Below, piece by piece: positions 12,407 to 23,814 of a stretch of 64,000 nucleotides of DNA; the stretch's first letter is position 1, and each line of letters starts with the position of its first letter. Position numbers and translations under genes: made by a program. The stretch is from contig OX326956.1 of the NCBI GenBank assembly GCA_946800325.1, positions 70,613,087 to 70,677,086 on the forward strand, read 5' to 3'. This DNA is from Luzula sylvatica (Eukaryota > Streptophyta > Magnoliopsida > Poales > Juncaceae). The notes beneath the pieces are model-generated. The model was not told the origin of the DNA. It saw only the letters and a list, made by a program, of their open reading frames with translations, and made no database searches.

Positions 12407-13365
12407 TCACGATCTTGTAGAGAAATTTGGGGATACGAAATTTATTGCTTCAGTGCCCGGTATCTCATTGCCATTCTCATCCAAACGAGGAAGAATATAG
12501 AATGGGGAAGGATCTCGAATATACCAACCATTCACGTGAGGATGTAGTCCATACTCTCTCAATCCATTTGGACTAATAATGTTTTCACTTCTTTTACATG
12601 GCATACACATTTCTTCATATGGAATTTCTATCCCGAAATGAATGCATATTTTGGTGATTATATTTCCATATGGAAAATACAATCTGTGACTATCAACGCT
12701 ATTCATGTGTTGGATAATGACATACGGGATGTTGATTTTTTTTCCAAATGCCATATGTGTCGTAGATAATAAGCATTCACAAGGTTAATATTGTGACGCT
12801 TTTGTGGAACCACGATGCGATCAATAATATCAAACATACCCCTAAGACTAGGATAAAACAAAGTGGGATAGGTGAATTCCCAACTTTTCGTGACATGCTT
12901 TATAATTTTTGATTGATCTACAAAAAGTACAAATGGACGGGGCGATAGAAGGTAAGCACCACTCCGAGACGTACCCTCATCCACACCAACATATTCATCT
13001 AATCCGAAATCCCCTAAATCAAATAAATCACGTAGAAGACTTTGAGAAACAATAATTTCTTTCCCAAATAGGTAGGACTTATAATTTCCATGATCATCTA
13101 TGCAACCATTGGCATAAAATAACCGCACAACAATATCATAATAAACATATTTGAAATCTACTAGGAAATTAAGATTCCAATGAGATAAACGATTTTCCAA
13201 TTCCGCGGTGATAAAATTGGTGTTGGGGTTTGGACGACTTGGTGGAACGAAATGAAAACAATCTAGTACCGGGGAACCGAGGAAGGCCTGATATTTATTT
13301 CTGGCTCTCCTATTACGAAATAAATAACGATTTGTCACTTCGTCGGTTCTATAATTGGAAGCCAT
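12407..13365 (-). pseudogene. MULE accessory protein (Transposase_32-like), frameshifted
   Basis: Two overlapping minus-strand frames, 13365-12703 (220 codons, starting MASNYRTDEV) and 12754-12407 (115 codons), read as one protein if 2 bp (a duplicated AT in CACATATGG near 12753) are ignored. The join would give ...YYLRH-MAFGKK... The first half resembles the putative plant transposon protein domain PF20167 (FYANGCID, LFGKEIIVSQSLLRDLF). The second half (GKKINIPYVIIQHM, then an F-P-Y-G-N-I-I-T segment) fits its C-terminal part. It faces the transposase gene, as accessory genes do in two-gene MULEs. An intron or an assembly error could also explain the break. Function is unknown. Confidence 0.6.
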
Positions 13366-13369
13366 GAAA

Positions 13370-13425
13370 AGAAGAAGAAGAAGAACAAGAAGAACAAGAA
13401 GAAGAAGAAGAAGAAGCAGAAGAAT
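13370..13425. repeat. GAA/GAAC microsatellite
   Basis: A run of GAAGAAGAAGAACAAGAA-type trinucleotides lies just upstream of the accessory gene start inside the MULE. Confidence 0.8.
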
Positions 13426-13956
13426 ATGGAGAAAATAAACAAGTTTGCAACTCTTTTAATAGCACTAAAATTTGTACTTAATTACCACATGTGACATATG
13501 TACCATAAAGCCTGAACCATATGTATAATTTCAGGAATCTTATCACTTTTACTTTAATTTTTCCTTTTTAGAATTTTGCTTTAATTATCACAGTGCAAGG
13601 TCTTGTCAAATTTTGCTTTGCAGAAAAAAAATTGATTCCCTTCTATATCGATTTAATCAATTCTGACACATATAACATTCAATTCATTCAGTAATTTTTG
13701 TGTCCATTACACGAAATTATTCATTTTTTTATCATTACAAATAAATTTAATTAGTTCATTTCATTAAAATCATAGTATAAATTCTTTAACATTAATTAAC
13801 AACAAATATAGTATAAATTCTTTAACATTAATTAACATAACCACAATTAATTATTTAATATAATAAAAATCAACACAAAAAATATAAACAACAAAAATTA
13901 TCATCATCATTTATTTAATTATTTAATATAATAAAAATCAACACAAAAAATAATAC

Positions 13957-14242
13957 AGAAATTTGGCGGAGTTTGTAAGTCCGCCAATTAGTGCATGGCG
14001 GAGTTACAGATGCCGCCAATCTCCACACAGTGGCGGAGTTACCAATTCCGCCAAATATTAAACCTTCTTAATTCCCGATGTCAGATTAATTGTAGTTAAT
14101 ATATGGCGGAGTTACAGACTCCGCCATTTTTAAATTTTGGCGGAGTTACAAACTCCGCCATTGTGTATTTTCGGAATTACCCAAAAAAATTGTGTATTTT
14201 CGGAATAAACTTAAAAAACATGTGTGAATAGTGAATTTTTCC
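13957..14242 (-). repeat. MULE right TIR with five 23-bp palindromes
   Basis: Reverse-complement partner of 8634-8917. It is 286 bp because of one 2-bp insertion (GTGTGG versus GTGG). All five palindromes are retained. Confidence 0.88.
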
Positions 14243-14251
14243 TTGATTTAT
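14243..14251. repeat. 9-bp target-site duplication, right copy
   Basis: TTGATTTAT, identical to 8625-8633. Confidence 0.9.
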
Positions 14252-15138
14252 TATATCTTTTTTTTTATTGGTTATGGTTGTATTAAAAAATTGAAAGTAT
14301 TATTACTTACTACATAAAAAATTAAAGTAATATTGAATCTAGAAACAAACAAACTCAATCCTATGATAGTTTTTTGAATAAAAGATGGAAAAAAATATAA
14401 TAATCAAAATGAAATAATAAATAAAATGAAAATATTATTTATATATAGATAACTAATAATTAAATATTAAAAAAATGGTAATTTATCCAAAAAAATTATG
14501 ATTAAATAAAATATAAATAAAATATTTAAGCTATAATATAACATCATAAAATAATATATCGAAACATTATATCATATAATACTATCAAACCAATATTAGG
14601 CTGAAATTTTTATTTTCCTTTATTTGTTATTTTCAATTGAATAAAAGGAAAAAAAAAAAGGAGAAGAGAAAATATAATTGGGGTATTTTGGTGAAAAAAG
14701 TATAACACTTGAAGGAATAGGTAATTTTAAGCCCTTAAGGGTGGGGTGTTCAATATGCTTTATAGAGATTTTTTAAGGAATCTTAAAATTGAAGGGGTTT
14801 TTGATAATATTCAGAAAAATTAGGTATTTTCTGAAAAGTTAACCTTTTATTTTTAATATCAACTAATATATCATATATCAATATAACAATTCTTATATAT
14901 TAATTTGGTTACCAATTACTATGTTAATAAATATTAATTATATGTTTAATATAGGTTAGAGCAATGTATAAATAGGATACATTTTATTACATTATGTTTG
15001 AACATATGTATAATTAATATAATGATTTAATATATGATTAACATGATACATTAATGACATGTTAATAATTTATCATAGATTCTAATATTTGATTTGTTCG
15101 AATATCATGTTAAATATATATGTATCATATACGTTGAT
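14252..15138. other. AT-rich intergenic sequence
   Basis: Nothing recognisable between the MULE and the next LTR. Low complexity and AT-rich. Confidence 0.3.
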
Positions 15139-15376
15139 TGTTGAAAGATAAACAACAAAAAGAGAATTTGGAAGAGACAAAGTTTTTGCTCAATGGATAA
15201 AAAATACAATAACCACTATTCTCTTTATATAGTAGAGGATGAGTGCAATGTTTAAGGGACTATTACAATACAAATAATTAATGCAATAGAAAATATACTA
15301 AATTCCTATAGTTACTCCTTCAATATTTATTGTTAAATTATCAAATGACATCCATATAATTTGATTATTCGTAACA
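15139..15376 (-). repeat. LTR of degraded copia element
   Basis: 238 bp with TGTTG...TAACA ends next to a polypurine tract. No TSD was identified. Confidence 0.5.
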
Positions 15377-15848
15377 CTCTCCCTCGGATGTCCATATTTC
15401 ATTTGCATAAGATGTTGCCTCATTAAAAATCTTGTCAGTAAAAATCTGATGGGATAAAAACCATGACTAGAAAAAAAGAGTGCATAATATAATAAATCTC
15501 CCCCTCATGTAGGCAAATATTCTTAAGACGACAAAGTCCGATCTTGTAAATCGAGTTCTAGAAATATGTAGTTGACAATGACTCGGTGATCGAAGAGATT
15601 TGTCAGGTTATCATTCGAGCGAATTTGTTGGACGATTATCTCGCAGTTATTTTGAAAATCAGGCGTCAAAAAGAATTTTTATGAGATATGTTTGGTTCTA
15701 TCTCATGTGATATAACATTGCTTGATTTGTGCAATACATGTAGTATTATCTTCGTGTATCACAATTGGGCCCATGAAGCGTTGATTGTTCCATGAAGTGC
15801 TACAACTTCATAATGGGTGAGCTTCATCATTAAAAGATCAATTATACT

Positions 15849-16190
15849 CTAATGTGATACTTCTGGACCAACAAAAAAAAGTATTATCTTCTTTATGATA
15901 CTTCTGGTCATGAAAAGTGAGATTAATGGGTGAGACATGTCCATATTAAAATGTTTCAAGATATTCTCTATAGAAGTAGATTGATGAACAATTGTCCCAT
16001 TTCTTATATACTCGATTTGTAGACCAAGAAAAAATATTTTTCTTGGTTTTTTATGCAGTGTTTTCAAGTTCTTCGAGCGTTTCAATGATAAAAATACATA
16101 GACTAATGGAATTATTTGACATCCTTCTTTTGTAGGATATTTATTTAAACTATTCAACCACATTCGTTTACATTGCTTCAACCCATACAA
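15849..16190 (-). pseudogene. copia reverse transcriptase fragment
   Basis: 113 codons beginning MYGLKQCKRMW and continuing through FLGLQIEYIRNGTIVHQS and ILKHFNMD. These match the conserved YGLKQS-R-W block and the FLGLQIE...VHQS-Y--K-LK-F-M block of Ty1/copia RT. The YVDD catalytic block between them is deleted, and the rest is decayed. Confidence 0.75.
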
Positions 16191-17277
16191 AGATTATTTC
16201 TATTTTATAAAATAAATACTTTGATATATGGTATTGCATGTATTTAATTTTGTATTTGATCCTTTTGGGATATTCATGAAAATAACATTATCAAGTTATC
16301 CAAACAAATATGTTGTCACAGCGTCCATGAGATACATCTGAAATCCTTCAAGGACTGCCAAGCTAATAAAAAATCTGAATGTGATTGCATTTAACAATGT
16401 AGACTATGTTTCTACGTAATTTTCATTGCATTTGTTTTTACACATACCCACTTGTATCATATATGTTGTATATCATGGTTGTTTGGACTATGTCAAAAAT
16501 CTTCACGTTCTTCAAGTGAATTTAATTCTTCTTGAATTGCTTCATTTTGTTTCGTCACTTTGTATGTGATTGGAGAACTAGTAAAATAATTTCTCTTTTG
16601 ATGTCTATATGATAAAAATATGCCTCGTTAAAACCTTACTAGTTAAAACTCATTGGGACAAAAATCATAGTAAAGGAAAAATAGTGCAATATTATTATGT
16701 TTCATACGCCTCATAATTTGTCTCGTACAAAAGCTTGTCAGGAAAATCCAGTGGGACAAAAACCATGACCAAGGATAAAAAGAGTGCATTGCGTATTATT
16801 TCTCTCCGTGATTGATACAAATCTTTTATGACTAAGAAGCCGAATCTTTTGCACTAGCTGTTTCGAAATTTTAGTTCCCAGTTACAAACTAATTTCTTCA
16901 GTAAATATTTATTATAAATTAAATATTATTTATTTGTGATTATTTGTGACAAATACGCATCTACAAATTCCATCACTGATTTTGGTATATAGAGTTATTT
17001 ATTACATCGATTATATCTTATGTGCTCATATTACTATACATGCAAAGATCTTTTTAATTTAATATAATATATATCTCGAGACTTTATATGCGCCAGATAT
17101 ACTAAATCCTACATGGATTTTCATGAAAATTGTAATTAAAAGTAGTCATATGAATTGAAGGAATTACAATTTTGGATCAACTAGAAGAATGTACAAATAA
17201 GGATAGACAAACACACGCGTTTGTTGAAACGGTTGAGTTCACAACATGATTGTGCAAACTAAAAAATCAGTGGATAG

Positions 17278-17430
17278 TCAGTTCGAACGGACCAAGGTGG
17301 TTCGTTCGAACGCACTGAGATACTTCGTTCAAATGAATGGGTTTTCCGTTCGAACGGACGAATACAAAATTGGAATAAGTAACAGTGATATGTTCGTTCG
17401 AACGAACCATATGGTGCGTTCAAACGGACT
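17278..17430. repeat. palindrome array 1, GTNCGT-TCGA-ACGNAC
   Basis: About six palindromic units with centre TCGA: near 17278, 17299, 17323, 17344, 17392 and 17415. The unit at 17392 is GTTCGTTCGAACGAAC, a perfect 16-bp palindrome in which both arms carry the matching substitution. The units share spacing and arm sequence with the arrays at 18310 and 40965. The host element here is not delimited. Confidence 0.75.
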
Positions 17431-17667
17431 GTGTTTCAAATTCTATGTTGGCAATTTTGTAAGATCTCTCCATTAATGATCCTTAATTAATGGCTTGGAT
17501 CTGGGAATTAATATGTGATTGATTATGATCTGAGTTTAAGATTTTCATATTCTTCCTCAAGCAAGAAAAGTCATTAGAGAAAAAGGAAAAAAGGTTTTCT
17601 CAAAATCGAATCAAGCAAGCTTGCACGTGGATTCTTCCTCAAAATCGACTCTCGAATCGCGATGATC

Positions 17668-17680
17668 GCTCTAATACCAC
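17668..17680 (-). other. primer binding site, initiator tRNA-Met type
   Basis: The minus strand reads GTGGTATTAGAGC, close to the TGGTATCAGAGC complement of the initiator tRNA-Met 3' end used by plant copia elements. It directly abuts an LTR that starts at 17681. Confidence 0.6.
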
Positions 17681-18470
17681 TGTTGGATATCAGCGTCGCT
17701 ATCGAGTCCCACGTAGCGGAATGAAGGACCCGGTCCGACCCGATCCCAAGGACCATGTCGTCGATCCGAAAGTACAAATCCTAAACTACGTGCAACCACG
17801 AATATAACTATTATATACATAGATTCGTACTACATGAAATTGATGACGGGGACGGGTTGATCACGTAGTTACTATCCTTGCTTCGGCGTAGTTGCTATCC
17901 TTGCTTCGATCCCGGTAACACGTGTGTCCCACGACCGCACGATTCGACACCGCCGATGAAGCACCGATTTGTCGTATACAATCGAATTATCTCCGGTTCG
18001 TCTCCGACCCAGCTCTCGATCGATCACCTCAGAAAGTTTCAGTCGAAACTTCTCTACTCGTATCCACCTCGATCCTCGTCTTTCTGTTGCACACGAATTC
18101 CCCTAAAATTCGTCGCAAGATAGCTTGAAAATCTTTCTCTCTAATGGAGCTTTTCTCTCAACTTGTCTCACAAGTTTTTCCTCTTTTCTTAGATCTATTC
18201 TGAACAAGGAAGAAGGAGAGATTAATTATTGATCTTATATTGAAAGCCTCCAATAATAAGAAATTAATGAGTATCTTAAGAAAATTGTCAATCCAGAATT
18301 TGGATCATAGTCCGTCATGACGCACCATAGTCCGTCACGACGGACATGTCACGAGTACTGATATAGCCGTTACTCTTATGTTCCGTCATGACGGACCAAC
18401 TTGTCGGTCACGACGGAGCTCCGTCCTGACGCACAAACTAGTGCGTCACGACGGTATATGAAAGAAAATA
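17681..18470 (-). repeat. copia LTR in minus orientation (5' LTR)
   Basis: The LTR begins TGTTGGATAT at the PBS and contains AGCGGAATGAAGGACCCGG, the same motif (AGCGGAATGAAGG-CCCGG) found at the U5 end of the LTRs at 50305 and 53677. A minus-strand TATA-like AATATAAG lies near 18231-18241. Six palindromes lie upstream of it at 18310-18456. The outer (U3) border is not clear. The segment 17681-18130 has an inverted homologue at about 19300-19682. Confidence 0.55.
18310..18456. repeat. palindrome array 2a, GTCCGT-CACG/CATG-ACGGAC
   Basis: Six units at about 18310, 18330, 18381, 18402, 18420 and 18441. The unit at 18330 is GTCCGTCACGACGGAC. Others vary at the third position (GTGCGT, ACGCAC) or in the centre (CATG, CCTG). 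Confidence 0.8.
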
Positions 18471-18499
18471 TGGCTTAAGAATTAACTTGGAAGAATTTA

Positions 18500-19682
18500 T
18501 ATAATTAGGCAAATATACAATCAGAATTGGGCCAGTTCATAATCTGGGCCCGCTCAGAATTTAGGATTTTAATCTAATTTCTAATAATTAGATTTTAATT
18601 AGAATTTTGGGCTTATTCTGATTTTATTTAGTTTTGGGCTTTAATTCTGAAATTAGGGTTTCTTAACCTAATTTCGGATTTAACCTAAAATTGCCTATAT
18701 ATATATTCAGAATTTCATTTTTCTCTCTCTTCTCTCTCCAATTTTCTGACCTAATTCGGCTGCCGAATTTTCTCTCTTTCACACAAAACCGAAACTGAGA
18801 TCTGGAGAGTTTTTGAGCAGAGTTTCTGAGCAAGTTCTTGAGAGGAATAATCGTGACATCGACTAGAACGGTGTTGGCGGTTTCGATCAGACGAAATCAA
18901 GGTGGACACGAGTAGAGGGAGTGCAAGAGCAATCCTTGGAGAAGGTTCACGAAATCTGGATAAGTAGGCTTCACGTACTAACTTGTACGAGGTAAAATTC
19001 TGAATAACTCTTCCTTTTTCGTGGTTTTCGAGTATGATCCAGGGTAGAATTAGGTTATACATACGAAATAATTCCGCTGCAAACCTCTAAATTCGTGTGT
19101 ATAATCCTACAGTATACTCATAGATTGGTGCACATAAATTACACTACGATCCGTCACGACGGACCAGTCCGTCACGACGGACCAGTCCGTCACGACGGAC
19201 TATGTATTTTCTGTCAATTCTGCATAATCTTATTATGCACCCAATCGTTTCTACGAACGCGTACGTTCATCTACCCTCATGTGTACAATCTATTAGTTGA
19301 TATGTAACTGTATTTACTTCAGGTCTACGTGTAATCGAAAGGCGAGAACTCGAGGTGGATATGGGTAGAGAGATCTCATATGAGATCTTTCGTTGTGATC
19401 TAACGAAAGCAAGTTCGAGCAACGGAGATTAACCGGAAGCGTTCCAGTTCTATACGACAAGACAAAGCTTCATCGACGGTGTCGAATCGTGCGGGCGTGA
19501 GACAATGATGAAATAATAAGAACGAGTCAACCCTTCAGCACGATCAATTTCACGAGGTATGACCCATTACAGATTATTGCATGATTCGTGTCTTGAAGTC
19601 GACGACGTGGTCGTTGGAATCGGATCGGACCGGGCTCGTCATTCCGCTGCGCCGGGCTCGGGGACAATGATGATTCTCAACA
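18500..19682 (+). repeat. copia LTR modules in plus orientation
   Basis: A plus-strand TATA box (TATATATAT, about 18694-18702) is followed by a leader and by ATTCCGCTGC near 19073. A second related module ends at 19682 in ATTCTCAACA. Its last 380 bp (19300-19682) are the inverted homologue of 17681-18130, sharing TCGAATCGTGCGG, TGAAATTGATC and the TTCCGCTGCG end motif. I read this as at least one, perhaps two, plus-oriented LTR pieces abutting the minus-oriented LTR. No PBS follows 19682, and no TSD links 17681 and 19682. Confidence 0.5.
19149..19200. repeat. palindrome array 2b, three tandem units
   Basis: Three 16-bp units GTCCGTCACGACGGAC (the first begins with A) at 19149, 19167 and 19185, spaced every 18 bp. 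Confidence 0.9.
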
Positions 19683-20823
19683 TGAATAATCTGCTATAAT
19701 GAATACGAGACACAATTTTAGTCCTTCATATACCTTCAAACAAATTAAAAATTAAAAATATAAATATAATTTGAATCACCATATAAGGTATTTTTCGGAC
19801 TTTAGGTTCATCAATTTCACTTTCTTATGTGGTTTTCGTTATGGTCAATAGTTTTAATTGTCGACATTCCACAATTGATCTAATTTAAGATCCTCATTTT
19901 TATTGATTATAAATTGAAAACGCACACATTCCAACTTTCTAATAACTATAATTTCATTTCGGTTCTATCTTCTTCTAGTAGAGACATGATTTTTAGATCT
20001 CGTTATTTTCAGCAATTTCAATGTTGTCAGGTACCTGAACCTTTTCAAAGTTTATATATTTATTTATGTCAAGTCTACTAATTAATCTTGCAGTATCCTG
20101 TAAAAAAAGATATATATTATTAGAAGTATTAACAACTTTTATTATGTCAATTATTTTTTTATCATGCTGTTTATTATTCCATTGGATTTCTAATATTGGA
20201 GCCGACTGGTCGACTGTGCTTCAGGCTTATATCAAATTTAAAAATATTCAAAGATATTATACTACAAATATGAACATTTTGGACGGAAAAGTTTTAATTT
20301 ATTAGTCAATCTTGTATTGATAAATCCATCAAATCACTGATTTACAATTTTGTGCAAATTATTAATTTATTAACTCCTAGTTCATGTTTACTTGTTCGAG
20401 GATCTAATTAAAACTGTGATGATGATCCATATAATTTTTTATTTTTCCAGTTATCATTCTCTTCCATAATTCAGGTACTAGTTGTTGGTAATTTAATTAA
20501 TATCTAAAATGAAGTTTCTTGGGACTTGCATGATATCATATATCTTGAATGTTTTCTCTCGTGTTTGGTTATTTCATCACACCATCTTAGTTGTTTATGT
20601 AATTTCTCCTTCGGAAATTTTATATTTACAACACACATATTCGACTTTATTACTTTCCTGAATGTAAATTTCCATTTTACAAATACAATCTTAAACTTTT
20701 AGTTCGTATATATCATTTGAACTTCTGGTTCAACTAAAGAAATGTTCAAGATATACAATTATCAAGAATAAATCAACAATATATATACCAAACACTTCTT
20801 TTAAAGGAGAATGCGGAATCGAA
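19683..20823. other. AT-rich sequence between retroelement fragments
   Basis: No conserved coding segment is recognised. Confidence 0.3.
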
Positions 20824-21295
20824 TTCCGCAAATGCTGGAACTGTGGCAAGAAAGGTCACATGAAGTGGGACTGGAAAGCCTCAAGAAAGGAGAAGGCGGA
20901 ATCGAATTCCGCAAATGCTGTCACCGAGCAGGACACAGACGACGCTCTCATCTTATGCGTCGACAGCCCCGTTGAGTCATGGGTTTTGTACTCAGGCGCA
21001 TCCTTCCACTCTACCTCGCAGAAAGATAAGTTCTTAAATTTCAAATCAGGAGATTTAGGAAAGGTTCACCTAGAAGATTGAAAGCCTCTAAGCATATCGG
21101 GCATATGTGATGTCCAGATAAAATCCAGCAACGAATTTAGATGGATCTTGCGAGGAGTTCGGTACATTCCCGGTCTGAAGAAGAGCTTGATATCCGTCGG
21201 GCAAATGGATACTGAAGGCTACAAGACCGTGTTCGGGAACGGATCGTGGAATGTTGTAAAGGGATCCGTGGTGATATTAGAGGAGATTTTTTGAC
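20824..21295 (+). pseudogene. copia gag-protease fragment
   Basis: The frame reads CWNCGKKGHMKWDW, a CCHC zinc knuckle whose last Cys has been replaced, followed by WVLYSGASFHST, the copia aspartic protease motif in which the catalytic Asp of DSGA is Tyr. After a TGA at 21079 the same frame continues through VRYIPGLKKSLISVGQMD, the usual segment downstream of the protease. A 25-bp sequence beginning GCGGAATCGAATTCCGC is duplicated at 20813-20837 and 20896-20920, on both sides of the knuckle. No LTR can be assigned to this piece. Confidence 0.75.
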
Positions 21296-21410
21296 AGTTT
21301 CGGGACCAGCGACTGACCGATACTGGGAAATTCAGTACTATCAGCACTCCCCACATACTACTGTTCTGTATATAGACTCCACAAATGGTTGATAAAAGAA
21401 ATGAATAAAA

Positions 21411-21731
21411 TTAGAAGAAGTTTTCTTCGGAAGGATACCCCTTGATCAGTTGGAAAACTGCATGCATACCCAGAGAAGGAGGATGTCTGGGTATAATAGA
21501 CATATAAACTTTTAACAAATCCATGTTAATCAAATGACTCTGGAAATACCAGCAGTCAATCCTAGGGATGCCTTGGTAGTCTTTAGTTAATGATGTATAC
21601 ACATAAAGATAAGTAGGAGAATGAGGAGATAGAGATCCATATTTCTGGAAAGAAGTGAAACAATTCCAGGAATTCTTCCAATTGAGAACAAGGTTTGAGT
21701 TAGGAGATGGAAAAGGGCCAATTTCTTGCAT
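21411..21731 (-). other. unrecognised 106-codon open frame
   Basis: The minus-strand frame opens MQEIGPFPSP and contains GIPRIDCWYFQSHLINMDLL. I do not recognise the family. It lies between retroelement debris and may be part of a decayed element. No membrane segment or catalytic motif is clear. Confidence 0.2.
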
Positions 21732-21788
21732 AGTGATCGCGTAGAAAGACCACTATGCCAAAGTTCAGAGCCTTATACACACACTAAG

Positions 21789-23160
21789 GGGCCGTTTGGC
21801 AAGCGGAATTAGTAGAGTGGAATTGAATTATAAGGTGGAGGAGTAAAATATTCAGGAATTAGTAATTACACAGTTTGTTCGGATGTCCAAATTATGAGAT
21901 TCTGGAAAATATAATTATTTGTTTGGTTGTTTAAAATTTTTTGGAATTTTGTAATTAAAATGTAAAAATAATATTTCGCTAAAACTGATAACAAATATTA
22001 TATTATTGTAATATTATTATAATAATATTAGTTTGACAAAAAATATTATTATAATTTAACATTATTGCAATATACAATTATAATAATATTATTGTATAAA
22101 ATAATATTATATTATATGCATACAACATATTATAATAATAATTTAAAAATATTAAATGTACTTTTATATTATTATAATATTATATTTTAATATATACTAA
22201 AACTAATATAATTATTTTATTATGTTATTTTTTAATATAATTAATATAATATTATAAATTATATAATTACAATATTAAAATTTTAAATTTACTGTTATAT
22301 TATTATAATATTATATTAATATATTATTGTATAATAAAACTAGTATAATTATTGTAACATAATTTATATTATATTATAAATTATATAATAATAATAATAA
22401 AATATTAATAGTACTTTGATATTATTATATTATTATATATAATACATATTGCAATTAATATAATTATTTTATTATATTAATAAAATTTTAGAAATTATAT
22501 AGTAATAATATAAACATATTAAATGTACTTTTATATTATTATTAATATATATTACAATTGATATAATTATTTTATTATTTTAATATAATTAATATACTGT
22601 TAGAAATTATATAATAATAATATAAAAATATTAAATGTACTTTTATATTATTATAATAATATATTTTATATATTAATATTTATTACAATTAATATAACTC
22701 TTTTGTTATTTAAGTATTTTAATATAATTAATATAATATTATTTTAATTATATGGATATAATATTTATATTATTTATAGTAATATACAATATTATATTAA
22801 TTATATGTATTTAATAATTATTATAATATTAACAATTACATGCCAATTATATTAATAATTAATATATGAGATATAATATTTATTTATTACAACAAAATTT
22901 CATTATAGTTAAAATGAAATTAATTATAACTATTTGAGTAGTTGTTTGGCTTAATTGGATTTGAGTTTTCCATCATCTTGACACTCCAAGTTTTTGTGGA
23001 AAAAAATTTATCCCAAAAAAAAGAATAATAAGAACCTCCACTTTGAAATTCGCTTCTAATTTCACATGCCAAACAAAGAATTAAGGTTTGCCTCATCTTG
23101 AAATTATAATTCCACTCTAATTCCACCTCTTCAAACATGCAGAAGAAAATACCAAACCTA
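21789..23160. mobile_element. candidate non-autonomous DNA transposon with very AT-rich core
   Basis: The left end reads GGGGCCGTTTGGCAAGCGG and continues with GGAATTAGTAGAGTGGAATT. The reverse complement of 23100-23160 contains GGAATTAGAGTGGAATTATAA, so the two flanks are imperfect inverted repeats. The core (about 21960-22880) is almost only A and T, mainly TATTATAATA-type repeats. Exact ends and a TSD were not found. It could be hAT-like or Harbinger-like. Confidence 0.35.
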
Positions 23161-23227
23161 GATGAAACATTCAAATTGAACATAACACAAGAAGCAAGGA
23201 ACCAGTTGTTACAAGTGACATAAATTA

Positions 23228-23636
23228 TCGATAATACTCAACTGGGCCCGACGAGATAAACTCATATGGAAGTGGGGCAGTAGAGGGACTTTCTCAGTTA
23301 AAAACACATATAACACTCTAATAATAGGGTGTTTACATCCTCAACACCAGGCAACATCTGGCAAGTCAAGATTCCTTTCAGAATGAGGCTGAGACAGAAC
23401 AAGATTTTAATGCAAGATAATTTAAAAAGGAAGAATGATTTTAACTAACCGTTATAGTCTTTGTAAGAATGCAGAAGAAATGACGATCCACTTGCTGGAG
23501 GTGTGCCCCTCCGTTTTACTCCACTGGACCAAGTTGGACGCATCGCTAAGACCCGATATCACCCGCACAATCTTAAAAGAACTCGTAAACGACATTTTCA
23601 AAAACAGATATGAGCAGGAAGAACGAGTTTCATAGA
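23228..23636 (+). pseudogene. LINE zf-RVT region fragment
   Basis: Across several frames the plus strand encodes DKLIWKWGSRGTFSVKNTYN, then WQVKIPFRMRLRQNKILMQD, then CKNAEEMTIHLLEVCPSVLLHW. These are the successive parts of the reverse-transcriptase zinc-binding domain (zf-RVT) of plant L1-type LINEs (W..KIP...R, then C..C....E...HLL..C). At least two frameshifts and a stop break it. Confidence 0.7.
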
Positions 23637-23692
23637 AGAAGTTGTAACATTTTCGAAAACTCATATGGAAGTTCATTCCGTTGTAAGAATGC

Positions 23693-23760
23693 AGTTGGTT
23701 AGATCGGTTGGCAAATATCTCACAGGGGAAGAGTTCGATACCGTTGGCTAGCTCTTTTTG
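23693..23760 (+). mobile_element. tRNA-like (SINE head) sequence, first copy
   Basis: A-box-like TTAGATCGGTTGGC at about 23699 and B-box-like GAGTTCGATACC at 23731-23742, followed by TTTTT at 23755-23759, an RNA polymerase III terminator. No cloverleaf forms, so it is not a tRNA gene. Confidence 0.35.
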
Positions 23761-23814
23761 TGTATTGAAACGTACGGTTTAAGATAAATATTGAAGGCGA
23801 AAATTAAGTACATA

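Larger units (their letters stand above)
8634..14242 (+). mobile_element. complete Mutator-like element (MULE), 5.6 kb
   Basis: The ends are long terminal inverted repeats (8634-8917 and 13957-14242) starting GGAAAAATTC. The element is flanked by a perfect 9-bp duplication, TTGATTTAT, at 8625-8633 and 14243-14251. Nine-bp TSDs and long TIRs are diagnostic of the Mutator superfamily. It carries a rightward transposase gene (9782-12049) and a convergent accessory gene (12407-13365, minus). The TIRs differ at only a few positions (a CA/GT mismatch near the tip, a 2-bp indel and scattered substitutions), so the insertion is young. The transposase frame is open throughout, so it may be autonomous. 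Confidence 0.92.
15139..16850 (-). mobile_element. degraded Ty1/copia retrotransposon, 3' part
   Basis: On the minus strand a decayed reverse-transcriptase fragment is followed by a 3' untranslated region and a small LTR. That LTR (15139-15376) starts TGTTGAAAG and ends CGTAACA. The purine-rich tract next to it (plus strand CTCTCCCTCGG, 15377-15387) is a good polypurine tract. The motif TTAAAAaCcTTGTCAGgAAAA...GGGACAAAAaCCATGA occurs near 15420, 16630 and 16730, a repeat common around the 3' ends of plant copia elements. No 5' LTR is found, so the element is truncated on its right. Confidence 0.6.

Noticed and set aside
17681..19682. A single 2-kb element with TIRs
   Set aside because: Ends resemble TG...CA, but the flanks (ACCAC and TGAAT) are not duplicated and a PBS sits on the left, so inverted LTR pieces fit better.
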